A stretch of DNA of 64,000 nt from Ligula intestinalis (Eukaryota; Platyhelminthes; Cestoda; Diphyllobothriidea; Diphyllobothriidae), in assembly GCA_036362985.1 (NCBI GenBank), contig JAYGXS010000004.1, positions 3,350,590 to 3,414,589 of the forward strand, read 5' to 3'. Under the pieces are notes generated by a model. The model was given only the letters and a program-made list of their open reading frames with translations. It was not told the DNA's origin and ran no database searches. Positions 35,412-47,311 of the stretch are shown piece after piece; within the stretch, counting starts at the first letter, position 1, and each line of letters begins with the position of its first letter. The translations under genes were made by a program, and so were the position numbers.

Positions 35412-36187
35412 CGCCGCACCACCGCCTCCTTCATAAACTCAGCTGCATAGGAGTAAAGGGTAGGCTCCTTGCGTGGATAAAAAGCTTCCTAATCGGTCGC
35501 TCGCAAACTGTCTAAATCAGCGACAAACAGTCAGCCAAGGTTGAGGTTGAGAGTGGTGTCCCCCAAGGCTCCGTTCTCGGCCCTATCTTGTTTGTTATCT
35601 ACATCAACGACAGTGTCCGCGAACTGGATTGCGGTATCACTATGTTTGCCGATGACATAAAACTTTGGAGCGTAATTCGAACTGCGGCTGACGAAGTGCA
35701 CTTACAGGAAAATATAAATAGACTTCAAAAATGGTCGGCGGACTGGCTCTTACCGTTCAATGAGAGCAAGTGCACCACCATTCGAGTCGGCGAATCCGAT
35801 TCTTCAAACGGCACGGCTTACCGACTGAATGGCATACCATTTAAGGAAGTGAATGCCCAGAAAGACTTGGGAGTCTGGATCACGCGCTCGCTTAAACCCT
35901 CCCTGCATTGCAGAAAGGTAGCGAAGTCCGCGATGTCGGTCCTATACCTCGTCAGACGAGCTTTGTCTACCTTCACTGAAGAGTGCTTCACAAAAGTCTT
36001 CGGAACCTTCGTACGACCGCACCTAGAATCCGCTATCCAAGCTTGGAGACCCTGGGTGGTCGGAGCGTGGAATGCGCTTCCTCAGGACTTCGTTATGTCG
36101 GAATCGCTAGAGGGTTTTAAGCGAAAACTGGATCGATATAGCAGTGCACGATGGATCGGAACTGACAATAAGCAATAATAATAATAC
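35412..36187 (+). pseudogene. CR1-like LINE, 3' half: RT palm and C-terminus
   Basis: The frame begins in HRLLHKLSCIGVKGRLLAWI, meets a TAA at 35513-35515, and continues ESGVPQGSVLGPILFVIYIN, TMFADDIKLW (palm FADD catalytic pair), LPFNESKCT, LNGIPFKEVNAQKDLGVWI and LESAIQAWRPW. It then jumps directly to VVGAWNALPQDFVMSESLEG and ends LDRY...NKQ. CR1 proteins normally have roughly 80-90 residues between the last two blocks, so an internal in-frame deletion is inferred. A short TAA-rich tail after the stop resembles the microsatellite 3' ends of CR1 LINEs. Confidence 0.85.
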
Positions 36188-37900
36188 TTTCAATATTTCA
36201 GTAGTATTAGTTTTATATCCCTTCGTTTGTTATTTATAACGCCCTCCCATGCGTAGCCTCATGCAAAGGTCTCCGCGGTCTACCTTACTTGGCTATCTGC
36301 CTACCGTGATTACCCCGCTAGCGATCTTATCAGCCAGACCTGATGGCCTAAACATTCACCCTTGGTTCGACCCAAAGCGGACTGTTGACGATCTGGACGG
36401 ATGCCTCTGTTTTTCCAGTTTTGTTGGCGGACACTGCAATCAGCAAGGAAGAATCAGGACGTGGCTTCCACACGGTGATGATCCTGGGAACCTTTGCAAT
36501 GCCCCCCCCCCCCAGTGGGAACCTCTTTTTTTCTCCTAAATCCCACGCATTACCCCCACAAGAGGGACAGTTTTTCGCCTAAAAATCCCCGAGGAGTTTT
36601 TCCACTGTCTGCTCCTATTTTCATCCTATGACTCAGGACAACTGGCCTCGCCAACAGTCTGAGAAAAAAAATTTCTGCTACCACTGCACATATCTACAAA
36701 TAGGGCACTCAAAGGAATTTTTCCTACATATCCCTCAATATACTGATACTGATACTTAAACATGGAAGTTCCGCGTTTGTCTTCTATGTGACCTAATGCC
36801 CATAAAGAGATCCTTAATGCTTAGCGTTTCAAGGCACCTCTATTCGCCTATAATGAACTACACGAACTAGATAAATCAGCAGATTTGTGAACTGAGTGGA
36901 CTAAATTTAATATATATGCAAGTTATGTCCGTGTTTGTCAACTGTGGTTGCCCGGTTAATTGTACTTCCAGTTACGATGGGAAAAAGCAAATGCATGAAG
37001 CAAGGACCTTTTGAGCATTGCTAGTTTCAAGTCAAATCCAAATAGGTAATAAAATTGGACACGGATAGTGTAAAGGTGGTTTTAAACGTAGCAGTCGATA
37101 TAATAAAGTCTGTACGGGCACCGAAAATGCATAAAAATTCATACTAATGAAGTATTTATTCGAGCTATATTCTAAAGACTGTTTGAGAAGATGCATAATC
37201 AAAAGCCGACAGACTTGCAGTTCTAGGCAGTGACGTATAACCGCCAATGAAGAGGGAGGTTTGAATGACCAATTCCGGCTTAATAGCCGTAACCACTCAG
37301 CTAGAATTCAAAGCTTTTTGTTTTTTGGAATGTTGAATATAATTTTTTTTCAATTTTTTGCGGTCTGGAAAAAACAAAGTTTTATATCGGCCTGGAAACG
37401 CTGGAATGACCATTTTTGATATATTTGCCGTTAACAGCTGGTCCTCATCTCCATGATGAATTGGGACTTCTTATTTCAATTCGGTGATTAACCTAAACCT
37501 GTACCTACCCCATCTACCTAGGTCAATGGATCACAAGTCTAGATGCAGACTGCACTCTCGTTTAATGTTCTGTGTGACGACCTTGTCTAGGCACAATTAC
37601 AAGACACTCGGAAAGGAGAGAAGAGACCACAGTTTGCAGTAATTAATCAAAGAATCAACAATGGTGACATAATTTCGACAAGTAGCGACTCTGTATAGCG
37701 AGCAACCATTACATGATTTACAACCTCTGGCTAACTGGATTAGGTACGCGATAGCATGGCAACTGCGTCTTGTAAATACCGCACACCCTGCACCTTCAGC
37801 ACATGTATTTGCGGCTGTCTTCGAGACTGGAGCTCGAACGACAAACCACGAGCTCATTGACTTACGTCGGGAGGTATTGACACTCGTTGATGAAAGTTTC
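36188..37900. other. No recognisable gene
   Basis: A 96-codon plus-strand frame (36249-36539) contains a C-run and shows no motif. The rest is short frames. Confidence 0.35.
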
Positions 37901-37904
37901 CCGA

Positions 37905-38170
37905 TCGCTAACCGAACTCACTGATCCCGTTATGCCTTGTGGTAAATCCATTAGCCACACAACCAGCAGCATCACAGTCGCTGTTTAGCTATGCAGATTG
38001 CATTGCTCAATGGTTAGGATGTTGAACTTCTGATCAAAATGTCGCGAGTTCGGACCTCGGGTGGCATACCATTTTGGGCAGGTATGACTGGCTGATGACG
38101 GCTTATAAGCCAGAAATGGCCATTCCAGTCTCCGTTGTCTTTGCCAGCAACGTCATCTACCTAGACTAAT
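37905..38170 (+). repeat. tRNA-headed SINE, diverged copy
   Basis: It matches 31437-31670 in order: CCGAACTCACTGATCCC, a tRNA-like segment with GCTCAATGGTTAGGATG and a degraded box B GAGTTCGGACCTC, then GGCTGATGACGGCTTATAAG and GGCCATTCCAGTCTCCGTTG. Confidence 0.6.
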
Positions 38171-38650
38171 AGCCACTGTGCAACTGCTGGCTGGGATAGA
38201 GAATGAGCCCGAAGGATGAGAGAGTTCCGGTAGCGATCGGTGAACGTTCATCAACGAAGGATCCTTTTTATGAGCTATGAACAAATTTTAAATCACGACG
38301 CCTGCGAGCTGACATATTTTAGCAGATGAGACTAACTTACTATGTGTGGCATATACAATACGTGGGGGTCTGATCAGAAGTTATCGGTTGTCGAGAAAAC
38401 TACCGAATTATGACTTCCAACATTGGTCCCACATATTATTATTTATAGTTAACTTTGGCATTTTAAAGCTGAAGATGGGGCTACGTCTATCACACAGAGG
38501 CTCCGGCACGAAACGTGCCCGCGGTTTCAATAGTTTTTCGAAAGCTTAAATCAGTTTTGATTGCTAAAACGAGCGTGCGAGACAAGCAATGAAATAAGCG
38601 CTTGTTATTTAACCGCCAAAGTTTGTGTAGAATGGTGCAAAATAGGAAAG
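38171..38650. other. No recognisable gene
   Basis: Short frames only. Confidence 0.35.
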
Positions 38651-38654
38651 GACA

Positions 38655-39600
38655 TTAATCATTATTATTTTTTTTACCTTCATTTTCCCCAGAAGAGGAA
38701 GAAGAAGTGGAGGTGATTCCTGGGACCTGGTTATAATTAAGCTGACGTTTCGGATACTCTCTCGTCTCCATCGTCAGAGCCATGTCCGTTTCCTGCCGTT
38801 TGTCTTGAGCGAATGCGTCCTGTCTTAAGTCGGGTTTCATAACGGTGCCTCTTACGCGCGTGTAAATCGATTGGACCGATCGATTGGAGGTGGTTGTTTG
38901 GATTTCCCTCTTCCTCGCGGGCGCCTTCACGGGAATGAGTGCCACCTTTTTACACGACTCCTGATAATTGAGACTTTCTTCCTTCGTGGGTTTATGGTCA
39001 TTTGCGTCTTTTTCGCCTTTGCGGGCGCACCCACGAGCAATTGTGCCATATCGTTTAGGAGATCCTTGTTCGTTGACACGTTCCTCCTTTGTGGGCGTCG
39101 GCCGTCTGTCCTGTTTGTCTTCTTTTGCCTGGCCTGTTGTCCCGTTTCGGGCGGAGGTGAGCCCTGCGCGGAGCGCTTGGTAGGCCGGATGAAGGTCCAT
39201 GGCTCTATTAAGTGTGCCATTGGAGGATCAACTTTCCAATAGTAATCTGGCCATCTTGTCATTGGCTCGGCCTACTATTCTTGATTTTTCAAAGGCGAAG
39301 GTGTGGTTCTCCTGCTGTACATGCTCATAGACCATAGACAGTTCATTCTTGCATTTGATTGCGAGCTGATGCTCATGCAATCTTGTGCCCAGGCGCCTGC
39401 TCGTTTCACCAACATACCTTGCATTGCAATTTTGGCATGGTAAGCTGTAGACCACTGACGATTGTTCTGTCAATGGAAGTGGGTCTTTGGGCTTCATCAC
39501 TTGCTGTCTGATAGTGGATTCAGGTCTATGGGCCACACCAATCCCAAAAGGTTTAAGGATTCGCGCCTTGCCCTTAGCGGAAAAAACACTGACTTAAATC
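38655..39600 (-). pseudogene. PLE-B copy: GIY-YIG endonuclease and C-terminal tail
   Basis: On the minus strand: KARILKPFGIGVAHRPES, then TIRQQVMKPKDPLP, then VVYSLPCQNC and ARYVGETSRRLGTRLHEH (GIY-YIG nuclease core with Arg and His), HTFAFEKSRIVGR and ARLLLES. A TGA follows at the expected tryptophan, then SSNGTLNRAMDLHPAYQALR and a roughly 160-residue basic tail with Arg/Lys, Thr and a Ser run to 38655. Only one nonsense codon breaks nearly 300 codons, so it is a rather young copy. The RT domain upstream is missing. A hammerhead-like motif overlaps the end of the frame. Confidence 0.8.
38738..38782 (-). ncRNA. Hammerhead-like motif overlapping PLE-B coding end
   Basis: The minus strand reads GGCT, CTGACGA (N7 is free), GGA...TCC, GAAAC, GTC and AGCT. 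GGCT pairs with AGCT over four positions, one of them G-U. The invariant core is complete. Stem II pairs one base out from the core (GGAGAC with GTATCC, one mismatch), leaving a bulged U. The motif is inside the open frame, around TMETREYPKRQLN, so RNA and protein share the sequence. Confidence 0.5.
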
Positions 39601-41185
39601 GGTCGCATTTGGAAATTCTCACCTCCGTATGGGGTTCGTATTTCCTGCCCCTTATAACTGCTAGAGAAAAAGTGGTTCAAATTCAACGAAGAAAAAGTCA
39701 CAAAAAAGAATTGACGGGGACGAGAAGCTTGCAAAGAAACCTGCACTCGCGAGGACTGACTGAAGAGACTGTTTTCAAAGTTTATTGCAGATGCAGAAAA
39801 GTCACTTCTGTCACCGAGGTCCACTTTAAATATCGCACATCCCAGATGGAGGTAATCTTCCCATGGGGAAGCCAGTAATCGCGCTGCTCTCGGTAGGGGA
39901 TGCAGCTGATAGAAAATATTGAAAGGATTTTCAAATTCAATCATGCTTTTTAGGCTGAGCAGTTCTCTACAGCTATGGATTACAATACCTGAACATATTG
40001 AGGCCAGATGATCCTGCCTGTAAAAGGAGTGTCGAACAACGTCCCGTATGAGTGACTGCACGATGCACGAATGCACTACTGCGGTGTAAAAGCGAAGGGG
40101 ACCCCATTTATCACAAGCAAAAAAATACTGAAAAACGTGAACACCCTGACAAAGAAAAGGTCAGCGAAGTAGAACGTGGCAAAAAATTTTGGCAGCGGCG
40201 CCGACACAACTAAAGTTTACCTGCGACTTTTTAAAATACAAGGCCATAGTTAAAAGTTTATAACGTTCTCAGTAAAAATGAAATGCAGGGCTTTTTTGAT
40301 GTACAAAAGTAAGAGCAGGATAGGTGGGATTTCAATCCCCCCTAACACAACAGCTGCAAGCGTTCAGACAATCCTTCGTTACATAACTCTGGAGAATGGC
40401 ACTTTTAGGGAAAAATCAGGACATGCACACAACAGCTGATGCATGCTCGCAACCTCCTTCAAACAACATCAGAAAAAACTATGGCCCCAACGAGCCTCGC
40501 ACAAATGATTCGAAACGCTCTACGTACCTCCTAAAAGTCTACAGATTACGGCGTCAGCGGCTCTCTCCTATGCACGGGTGAGGAAATAAAGCATAAATTA
40601 ATGTGTTTCTCTTGCCTACAAGCCACGAACCTTCAAAAATTAGCAGTTCAAAGGATCTTCTCTCATTACAGCCGGAAAGAGACAAGCTCGTTTAAATATT
40701 CGGCTGTTCTGATCGTTAAAAACACCGTATTGACGAAGTTTTCCGAAACTGAACTGACACATTGAAGTCATTCCCCTTGCAAATGTTTGGCCTGATGACG
40801 AGTTACTGAAAACATAAACTGACTTTTAACATTTAAGTCATGCAAGCAAAAACACAGAATCCATTAGACAAAGCTTGGAACTAAGCTGAAAATCCTGTTT
40901 TTATGCGCGATTGCTGTGAATCTGCCGTGGTAAAAACAGGCACATACTGTTTTGAAATTCTGCTCTATTTCTTTAACCCCAAACGATATCCTGTTGAAAA
41001 CTGGCTGGCCCAGCAGTCAAGTTTTTTAACCCAAACACACTCATAAAGACGTCACAGAAAACACAAGAAGGTGATCAACATTTTTAGTAGTTAATTTAGC
41101 ATTCTTGTGACAGATTTTAGCAAAAGGCATTCTGTTTTAATTTTTTACTGAATGAATGAGAAAGTTCGCGATCCTGGTACTTGCA
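39601..41185. other. No recognisable gene; isolated PLE-A tail
   Basis: A 160-codon minus-strand frame at 39594-40076 overlaps a 138-codon plus-strand frame and neither shows a motif. At 40788-40813 the phrase TTGGCCTGATGACGAG and GAAAAC matches the PLE-A tails at 49955 and 56176. Confidence 0.4.
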
Positions 41186-41190
41186 TGGTT

Positions 41191-41244
41191 GAGGAAGAAG
41201 GCGTGTCGAGCAATTGATTTGGTGCTCGACACGCCTTCTTCCTC
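41191..41244. repeat. Perfect 22-bp hairpin
   Basis: The 22-base arm beginning GAGGAAGAAGGCGTGTC pairs without mismatch with the arm ending CTTCTTCCTC across a 10-base loop. ATGG and CCAT extend the stem after a two-base mismatch. It may be a foldback remnant or a small-RNA precursor. No neighbouring copy is seen. Confidence 0.75.
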
Positions 41245-41249
41245 GTCCA

Positions 41250-41949
41250 TAACGTTTTATTATTTTAAAAACAGTGGAAGGCAGCACGTTTTCCTACGTT
41301 GTTAGAACACAACCAAAGAGCTGCATTGTGTAAAACGCTGACTCTGATCTCTCAACTGGATAACTTTATTTAACCAGGGTAAGATGTACAAAAAGTGATA
41401 TCACAGTGACTGAGAAATAGATGCACGCAAGATTTAAAATATAGAGTCCACCAGGCTTCTGTAAATACATTTAAAATTAAAAGGCGGCAGAGACACTTTT
41501 CCAGCAACATTCATTATAAACCGGAAGCGATTAATTTCTTCATAGGTCACACAATTATTTGCGTATAGGCATAAACACTTTTAGGCAAGCAATATAGACT
41601 GATGATGACTCTTACCGCAGCGAAATCGTTGAGTGCAATCGTCCGAAGTGACAGTGCGGTGACGGATCAACTACCTCCCACCTACTTTATACTCTCTCAG
41701 TACAACATTCTGTTTTAATTTACCTTTACATCCTGGCGACGTTTTAATGAGCGGGTTTTGTTCGCTAGTTTCAGTCCGTGAATAATGAAGTATATATTAC
41801 TGCCGAAGGAAGCAACGCTTTTCCAGACAACGGTACGCGATGCACGGCCAACAGTATAAAGTTAGAATAAGAGTGTCGTAGACTAACTGAATAAACCTGT
41901 GTTTACAGAACTGTAGGCCACTTGCAAACCTAAACTTCTGGCATAGTCA
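41250..41949. other. No recognisable gene
   Basis: Nothing recognised. AT-rich sequence. Confidence 0.35.
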
Positions 41950-43290
41950 CAGGAAGATAATGAAGTCGATTGGCGCTTGACAGTGATCGGAAGACAACAG
42001 CCCGTGTCTTTATCGTCTGCGTCAAGTGGGAGCCATTTCAGGCACTACCGAGAGTTCTGCAAGCACCCTCCAGACGACCAAGTCCCAGCATCCAGCAGCA
42101 AACAGTTTTCAAGGCACCTCCACCGCCTTCAGAGTCCCAAACCCGGTCCACGTTTTAATGTTTGGCCGGGTGCCAAAACCCTGGCGTGCCAGTACATCTA
42201 CGCCTGCCGAAGGCCCTACCCGTTCCTCCCCATCTCCCGATACTCCCCTTTTCACGAGAATTTCAAAACATCAGGGATGAGAATGCTACGACTGTTGAGG
42301 CTGACGGCCGAGCAGCCCAGACTTCGCACGCAAACACACACACGCCCAGAGATACCAGACTGCAGGTCTGGAGAGGCATTCGGCGCCAGAGGGAACCCAG
42401 AGGGAACAATCGGCGGACGAAAGGAAGTCGAGGAGTAAGTGCATGTCCTGCCCTGCCGTGGCCTGCCGCGCCCGCGGCGTTTGGCATCGGAAACGGGAGA
42501 ACGCAGGTTCTTCTTCGTCTTCTTCCAAGCCGCGTATAGTGCGGCGACTGTGGCCTGGCGACGATCAATCTTCATCAAGCTGCGCCAGCCCTCGCGCGCT
42601 GGTGCTGCTGTTCGCTAACACAGGCGCTGCTGCTGCTGCTGCTTCGGCGGCTGGCAGCGGCGAAGGGTGAGGGTCTTGCTGCCACACACACAACTTCTGA
42701 CGAAATATGCCTCGCGCTGTCTGATCATGGCGCAAAAGGAAACGCTGGCGTGTGTGTGAGTGTGCCACAGTTCGCACTCTTTGCCACAACTATTGCCCCG
42801 CCCCACCCCCACCCCCACCACCGCTGTGGCCGCCGACGCCGACTTATGATACCGCCGTCGTCCCCCGGGGGGGGGGGATGATAATCCAGCCACATACTCG
42901 CCTTGGCCGGCGAACCGAAAGATCTCCTCATCAGCACCCAATGAGTAAATTAATTTTCCTCCTCCCAGGTGGCGGAGGGAGGGAGGGGGGAAGCATTTAC
43001 ATGCTGCGTGCAAAACGGAACGGTCACTGGGGGAAAAAAGAACGCATCGGTGATAATGTACGCTTGTACTTTTCGGGTGACAGGGTTTGAAACACACAGT
43101 GAGGCCGCCTTGAAACGAAATCCTGTGGCGACCGACTTCAAGTGCAGCAGACGTACAAAGGTCGGCCTGGCGATCAAGCGCGTGCCCTGTCTGCGTACGC
43201 ATAGCATTTGATCTACTCTGAAAAGGAAGTACATTGGATGAACATAGACGACGTTGAAAGCAGCCCAGTTGAAACATAACACTTTTTATT
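41950..43290. other. GC-rich block with opposed open frames
   Basis: High G+C, CpG-rich, with CTG and CT repeats and G-runs. Frames of up to 220 codons (minus, 42615-43277) and 153 codons (plus, 41977-42438) overlap on opposite strands. They are low in complexity and show no domain. It might be a promoter or 5' exon region of a gene outside this view. No product is assigned. Confidence 0.35.
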
Positions 43291-43327
43291 TCGATAAATT
43301 CTCTTCAGGCCTGCAGATTGATATGGA

Positions 43328-43496
43328 AATGAAATAAATGAACTGTGCTGGATGGTGGAATGATGTAGTACTATTGACAGGGGTGGTGGGGAGAATTGAG
43401 GTCAAAATGCCAGCTTTTAGACGGACCGCCGGCCCCTGACAATAAAAACACTACATCGTTCCACCAAACAGTATAGTTTATTGATTTAATCGTGGG
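43328..43496. mobile_element. MITE-like foldback with ~53-bp imperfect TIRs
   Basis: GGTGGAATGATGTAGT and ATTGACAGGGG on the left match CCCCTGACAAT and ACTACATCGTTCCACC on the right when inverted. The outer ends AATAAATGAACTGTGCT and AGTATAGTTTATTGATT also pair. The centre of about 60 bases is unique. It has no coding capacity. Confidence 0.65.
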
Positions 43497-44049
43497 CAAA
43501 TGTATGGTCGCACATTTATCTTTATGCATTTAAAATGGGAATTTTTGCAAATTTATAACACTTTTTCTTTTATGAGAATAAGACTTTCTTTGGGAAAACA
43601 GCCGGATACTTTGCTGGCCTAAGAGTGCCTTTCGACATTTTCAGACAAACCGCTAGAGGCATATGAAGGATTTTATCAAGCAGATTTCAATATATCAGGT
43701 TCAAGTTCCTTAAACGTAGGCCAATTTGCTTTAAAGCAATCGCGGCCACATCCTTATACCACATTTTCCACCCTATTAATATCTTAGTAGTGAGTTAGGC
43801 TGCGTATGCTGAATTGCGATCTAACTGGTATCGTCTTGAATCACAGAATCAACTAAAAGTTACCCAACTTTCTTCCCTATTTGCTCAGTATATAGAGCCA
43901 GAAGCGGTTACCAAAAACTAGCCATACCTTTGGACGTGAACGAATTTCTTCGACATAAATTTACCCATTCTGAATGGTCGAGAATATGCGAGGCCCAGAT
44001 AACTGAATAGAAGAAGTCATGACATTCTCTGGGACCAGGAGTGTATTTG

Positions 44050-44090
44050 TGCGACGTTTCGAACCCTCCCGCGAGCTCATTGTCAAGAAA
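44050..44090 (-). ncRNA. Hammerhead-like relic
   Basis: The minus strand keeps TTGACAATGA, a short GC-rich helix, then TTC, GAAAC, GTC and GCACAAATAC. The order of blocks is right but the 5' core has an extra base, so it is a relic or a diverged variant. Confidence 0.3.
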
Positions 44091-44824
44091 ATATGCGTAT
44101 AGTACTCAAGCTGACTCATACAACCTTAGCATGCAGTCTGAAATATGTTTTAAGTCAGAAAGGAGTAATTAGATGAGGACAGGATGAAAATCGATCTGCC
44201 TGTTGCATAAAACTAAGATATTTGATATACAATAGGTGGTTTTGAGTCGAATACCATTGCCACCATAAACGAATATCAATTCACTAATCCGAGCAACAAC
44301 GTAGTTTAAAGCTGTCTGCTGGATTACGATGCCAATTTAAAGCTGTGCATAGTCCGTCGGAAAGAAAGCATAAAAACGGCTTGTTCATAACTCTTTTGAG
44401 GAAAATCATTTTTTGTCCAGCGTTTTCCACAGGAGAAGGTGCTTTCCACTCTAAGTAAGCCCTTTTATCCTGCAATAATTAGAAAATCTGCCTGCCTGCC
44501 AGAAGCAACTGCGAGGTCAGGCCTCGGGGGACGGGGGTGCCAGTGAAAGAGAGCATCGGAACAGTTGCTTGTGACGACGCCTGACGTCGGGAAAGCGAGC
44601 ATTGTGAACGCAGGGGACAGCAATTTTGGATGTCCGCCCAAGCTTCTTTCTTAACCTGCTCGCTCTCCTCCCTCCTGAATGTGTGTGGGAGGATGAGAAA
44701 ATATATGAAGCATAATACTGTTTAAGTTCAGCGATTCCATACATGTAAGCGTTCCAGAAGTCAAGTAAGGCGAAAGAATGTTGCCAATTGAGGAGAATAT
44801 GCGAGTTCCAGGCGGCAGTTCAGA

Positions 44825-45268
44825 AGAAGAAGATGCGATCACTGGAACAAGGGCTTTATTTTTCTGACGTTTTGGATTCCCTTGGGAATCCTTAATCATA
44901 GGTGATGATAACATAGTCGTGGTCATGCGCAGATAGGGTGGATACATGCACAGGCTGCACGTTATTTATAGGTCATAGTGGTCATCCGTGTGAGTGTGAT
45001 GATTGCTCACGTCTGTAGCCACCGCTTGGGTCTTATTTGATGCGGTACTGGCTTGACACTTCGCGTTTGACTCACTAATTGCCACAGTTTGCTTGTCAAA
45101 TGCGGGCTTGATAACTGCAGGACAATTATGCTCGCTGTCGTCAGAGTTGTTGCTGAGCCCAATCCTTCCCACTTGAGTGATTCTGTTGCTCAGGGAATGT
45201 CTCAGTACACCGTATGAGAACGCCAAATCGTTGCGTTTATTGAAATAAAGTTTTGGATTGTTCATAGT
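44825..45268 (-). pseudogene. PLE-B 3' tail, single copy
   Basis: A 99-codon minus-strand frame (44966-45265) is alike with the two frames in the 26-kb palindrome and ends HTDDHYDL. The 3' UTR follows, with a degenerate hammerhead (44862-44905) whose stem II is the perfect GGATTCCCAAGGGAATCC, then the CAGTGATCGCATC and TTCTTCTTCT end. Its head abuts a plus-strand PLE-A fragment. Confidence 0.7.
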
Positions 45269-45274
45269 CAGATT

Positions 45275-45570
45275 AGTTCAAGCGCGTGCGAGGACACTAT
45301 CCTGCATGGCTAAACCGAGGCGTGGTACAGTCAAGATCTAATGCGATTTTCGTTCACTTGGTTAATGGCGGTCATCAGGTAGATGACAGCCAAGCATTTC
45401 GAGTCATTTATAAAGTGCCGATGAAACATTCCAAGTTCCTACGTCAGCGGATACTTGCGACGGCAGAGGCGGTCGCCATATGGCTATCTAACCCTATTTT
45501 ATGCGCGCAAAAGGCGTTTGAGTGGACACTAAGGCTCACGTGGCCCAAGACCCCACATCAACATGCGTCC
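45275..45570 (+). pseudogene. PLE-A fragment: C-terminal part of GIY-YIG nuclease
   Basis: The plus-strand frame reads HYPAWLNRGVVQSRSNAIF, HLVNGGHQVDDSQAFRVIYK, LRQRILATAEAVAIWLSNPI and LCAQKAFEWTLRLTWP. It aligns block by block with the copy at 49405-49761. The domain's first part (YIGHTSRRL) is missing, so it is 5'-truncated. It faces away from the PLE-B tail on its left. Confidence 0.8.
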
Positions 45571-45689
45571 CCACGCCTTCTAGCACGCCGCGAGAGGGTG
45601 ACGAGACAGCGACGGCATGCATCCTTACGCTGCCCTCGCCGTCGCGAGACCGTGACGCCTTGCCACATAGCAATTACAGGCTAAACATG

Positions 45690-47310
45690 AATGACGGCCT
45701 GATATTAACTAATTGTCGGAGCTTTTCCCCCCTTCCGCTTAATGCGCCCGCTGCTTATTAAACCCAATTTAATCTGGGGCCGAGGTGGGCTTAATAGCCG
45801 GCAACTACTGTATTATTATATTAGCCCGGTGATAAGTAATCGATCGATCGTTCGCCTAACTTGCATTTGAAGCATATTAACCAATTGTCTAATGTCTATC
45901 TAGGTTTTTAGTCAATGTTCGTGCTCCTAAACTGTCCACTCGATTAATACGCTGAACTGGTACCGGGGGGCAGATCAGAGGGACACGGCAGGCGTTATTA
46001 CAAATGTACACGCATCATAATCCTCGCACCTGGTGCGTGTGCCATCTCTTTACAAACATTAGATTATGTGGGTAGGAAGACTCGAAGCCGGTATATGGTT
46101 CCTGTTTCATGTTTACAATATCCCTTATCTCCCGCAAATTAATGCCCTTACTCCGGCAGACCAAGCTAACACCACTCCAAAATAATTTCATCCCCCCCCC
46201 CTTTAGCTCCAAAACTAACCGCTCTTGCTTTTTTGCCTACAAATATGCTTTCATCTAGACTAATCTTCCACTCGAAATTAGTTTTCCTCTATATTACCGA
46301 TTATTAAAAGGCAAAATATGTAAACGTGTAACTTTGGAGGAATTACAATTCTAACTGTCTGTTTCCTTCCCAAAAACACAACTTATCGACTTTGAAGAGG
46401 GTTCTTCTGCATTTGAGTCTCCTCCTAAGATAATAAAGTGTTCTTTAAATACTTTACATTAAATATATTTTCCTTTGCAAAGTGAAGCATCATTTCTAAA
46501 TGATGCCAACTCTGCTCCGTTTTGCAACCATGGCGGTGGTCTTCAAGGCATCTGTCGATGCTCATCGCGGATTCTTACGTTTTAGCCAACTAGTCAGTGG
46601 ACTTTTAAGTCTCCTTGGTCGCATCTTGGTGATGCCCTCCTGACTTCGATGGTTCTCTCCTCGTTTCGATTCCATTGTTCCGATGGGTTCCTATTGTCTC
46701 ACCCCCATGATGCCATACAATTTTTTCCTTCGACGAGGAGGGTTCTGAAACATAAACGATCTCATCTCTCTGCACCATATCGTACCATTTTAATCTAACT
46801 ACCCGTTTGAGCCTTTTTTCTCCTTTATTTTTTGGAAATCGGTGGCTCACTGAACTCTGCCACCAATTTCAATTATAGATTTATTTTAGCTACCTTTTCT
46901 CAGTTGACTATATTTACCTGATATTGAAAAGTATTTAAAATGACGGTCCCTTGTAAATCGGATTTGACTTAATATGTATAACATACTACTCATTCTTGTT
47001 GTTATGTGGTTGCTTACGCGCAGCTGTGATTACTAATTTTGTGTTCAATCTTAACACAGCAGTAAATGTGCAATGAAAGGGCCCCTTTGGCCTTAAATAT
47101 ACGATATATAATATTCACACAGGACCTAGGGGAATGAGAAACGAGAGGGTGCGATAGATTATGTGCAAGTTTACGATCATTGTCCATTAATGTAGGCGCA
47201 ATTTTCAGTCCATGTTGTGGGACGCACGGAGGATCTCGTCAGAAACAAAGGTCGAACTATTGGTCCATGTTTATTTGAAGCAGTATGTTTTAAAGAACCC
47301 AATAAAATTA
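45690..47310. other. No recognisable gene
   Basis: PLE 3' sequence probably continues for a short way. Beyond that, short frames without motifs. Confidence 0.35.
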
Positions 47311-47311
47311 A

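Noticed and set aside
39594..40076. 160-codon minus-strand frame upstream of PLE-B
   Set aside because: No PLE or other motif, and a 138-codon frame runs on the opposite strand. Likely chance.
40788..40813. Counting the PLE-A tail phrase as a hammerhead
   Set aside because: CTGATGA and GAAA are present, but no stem II and no GTC with stem I pairing could be found.
42615..43277. 220-codon minus-strand open frame as a gene
   Set aside because: GC-rich low-complexity translation, overlapped by several long frames on both strands, no domain or splice evidence.
44050..44090. Calling this motif an intact hammerhead
   Set aside because: GAAAC-GTC is present, but the 5' core is shifted and stem I does not pair, so it is listed only as a relic.
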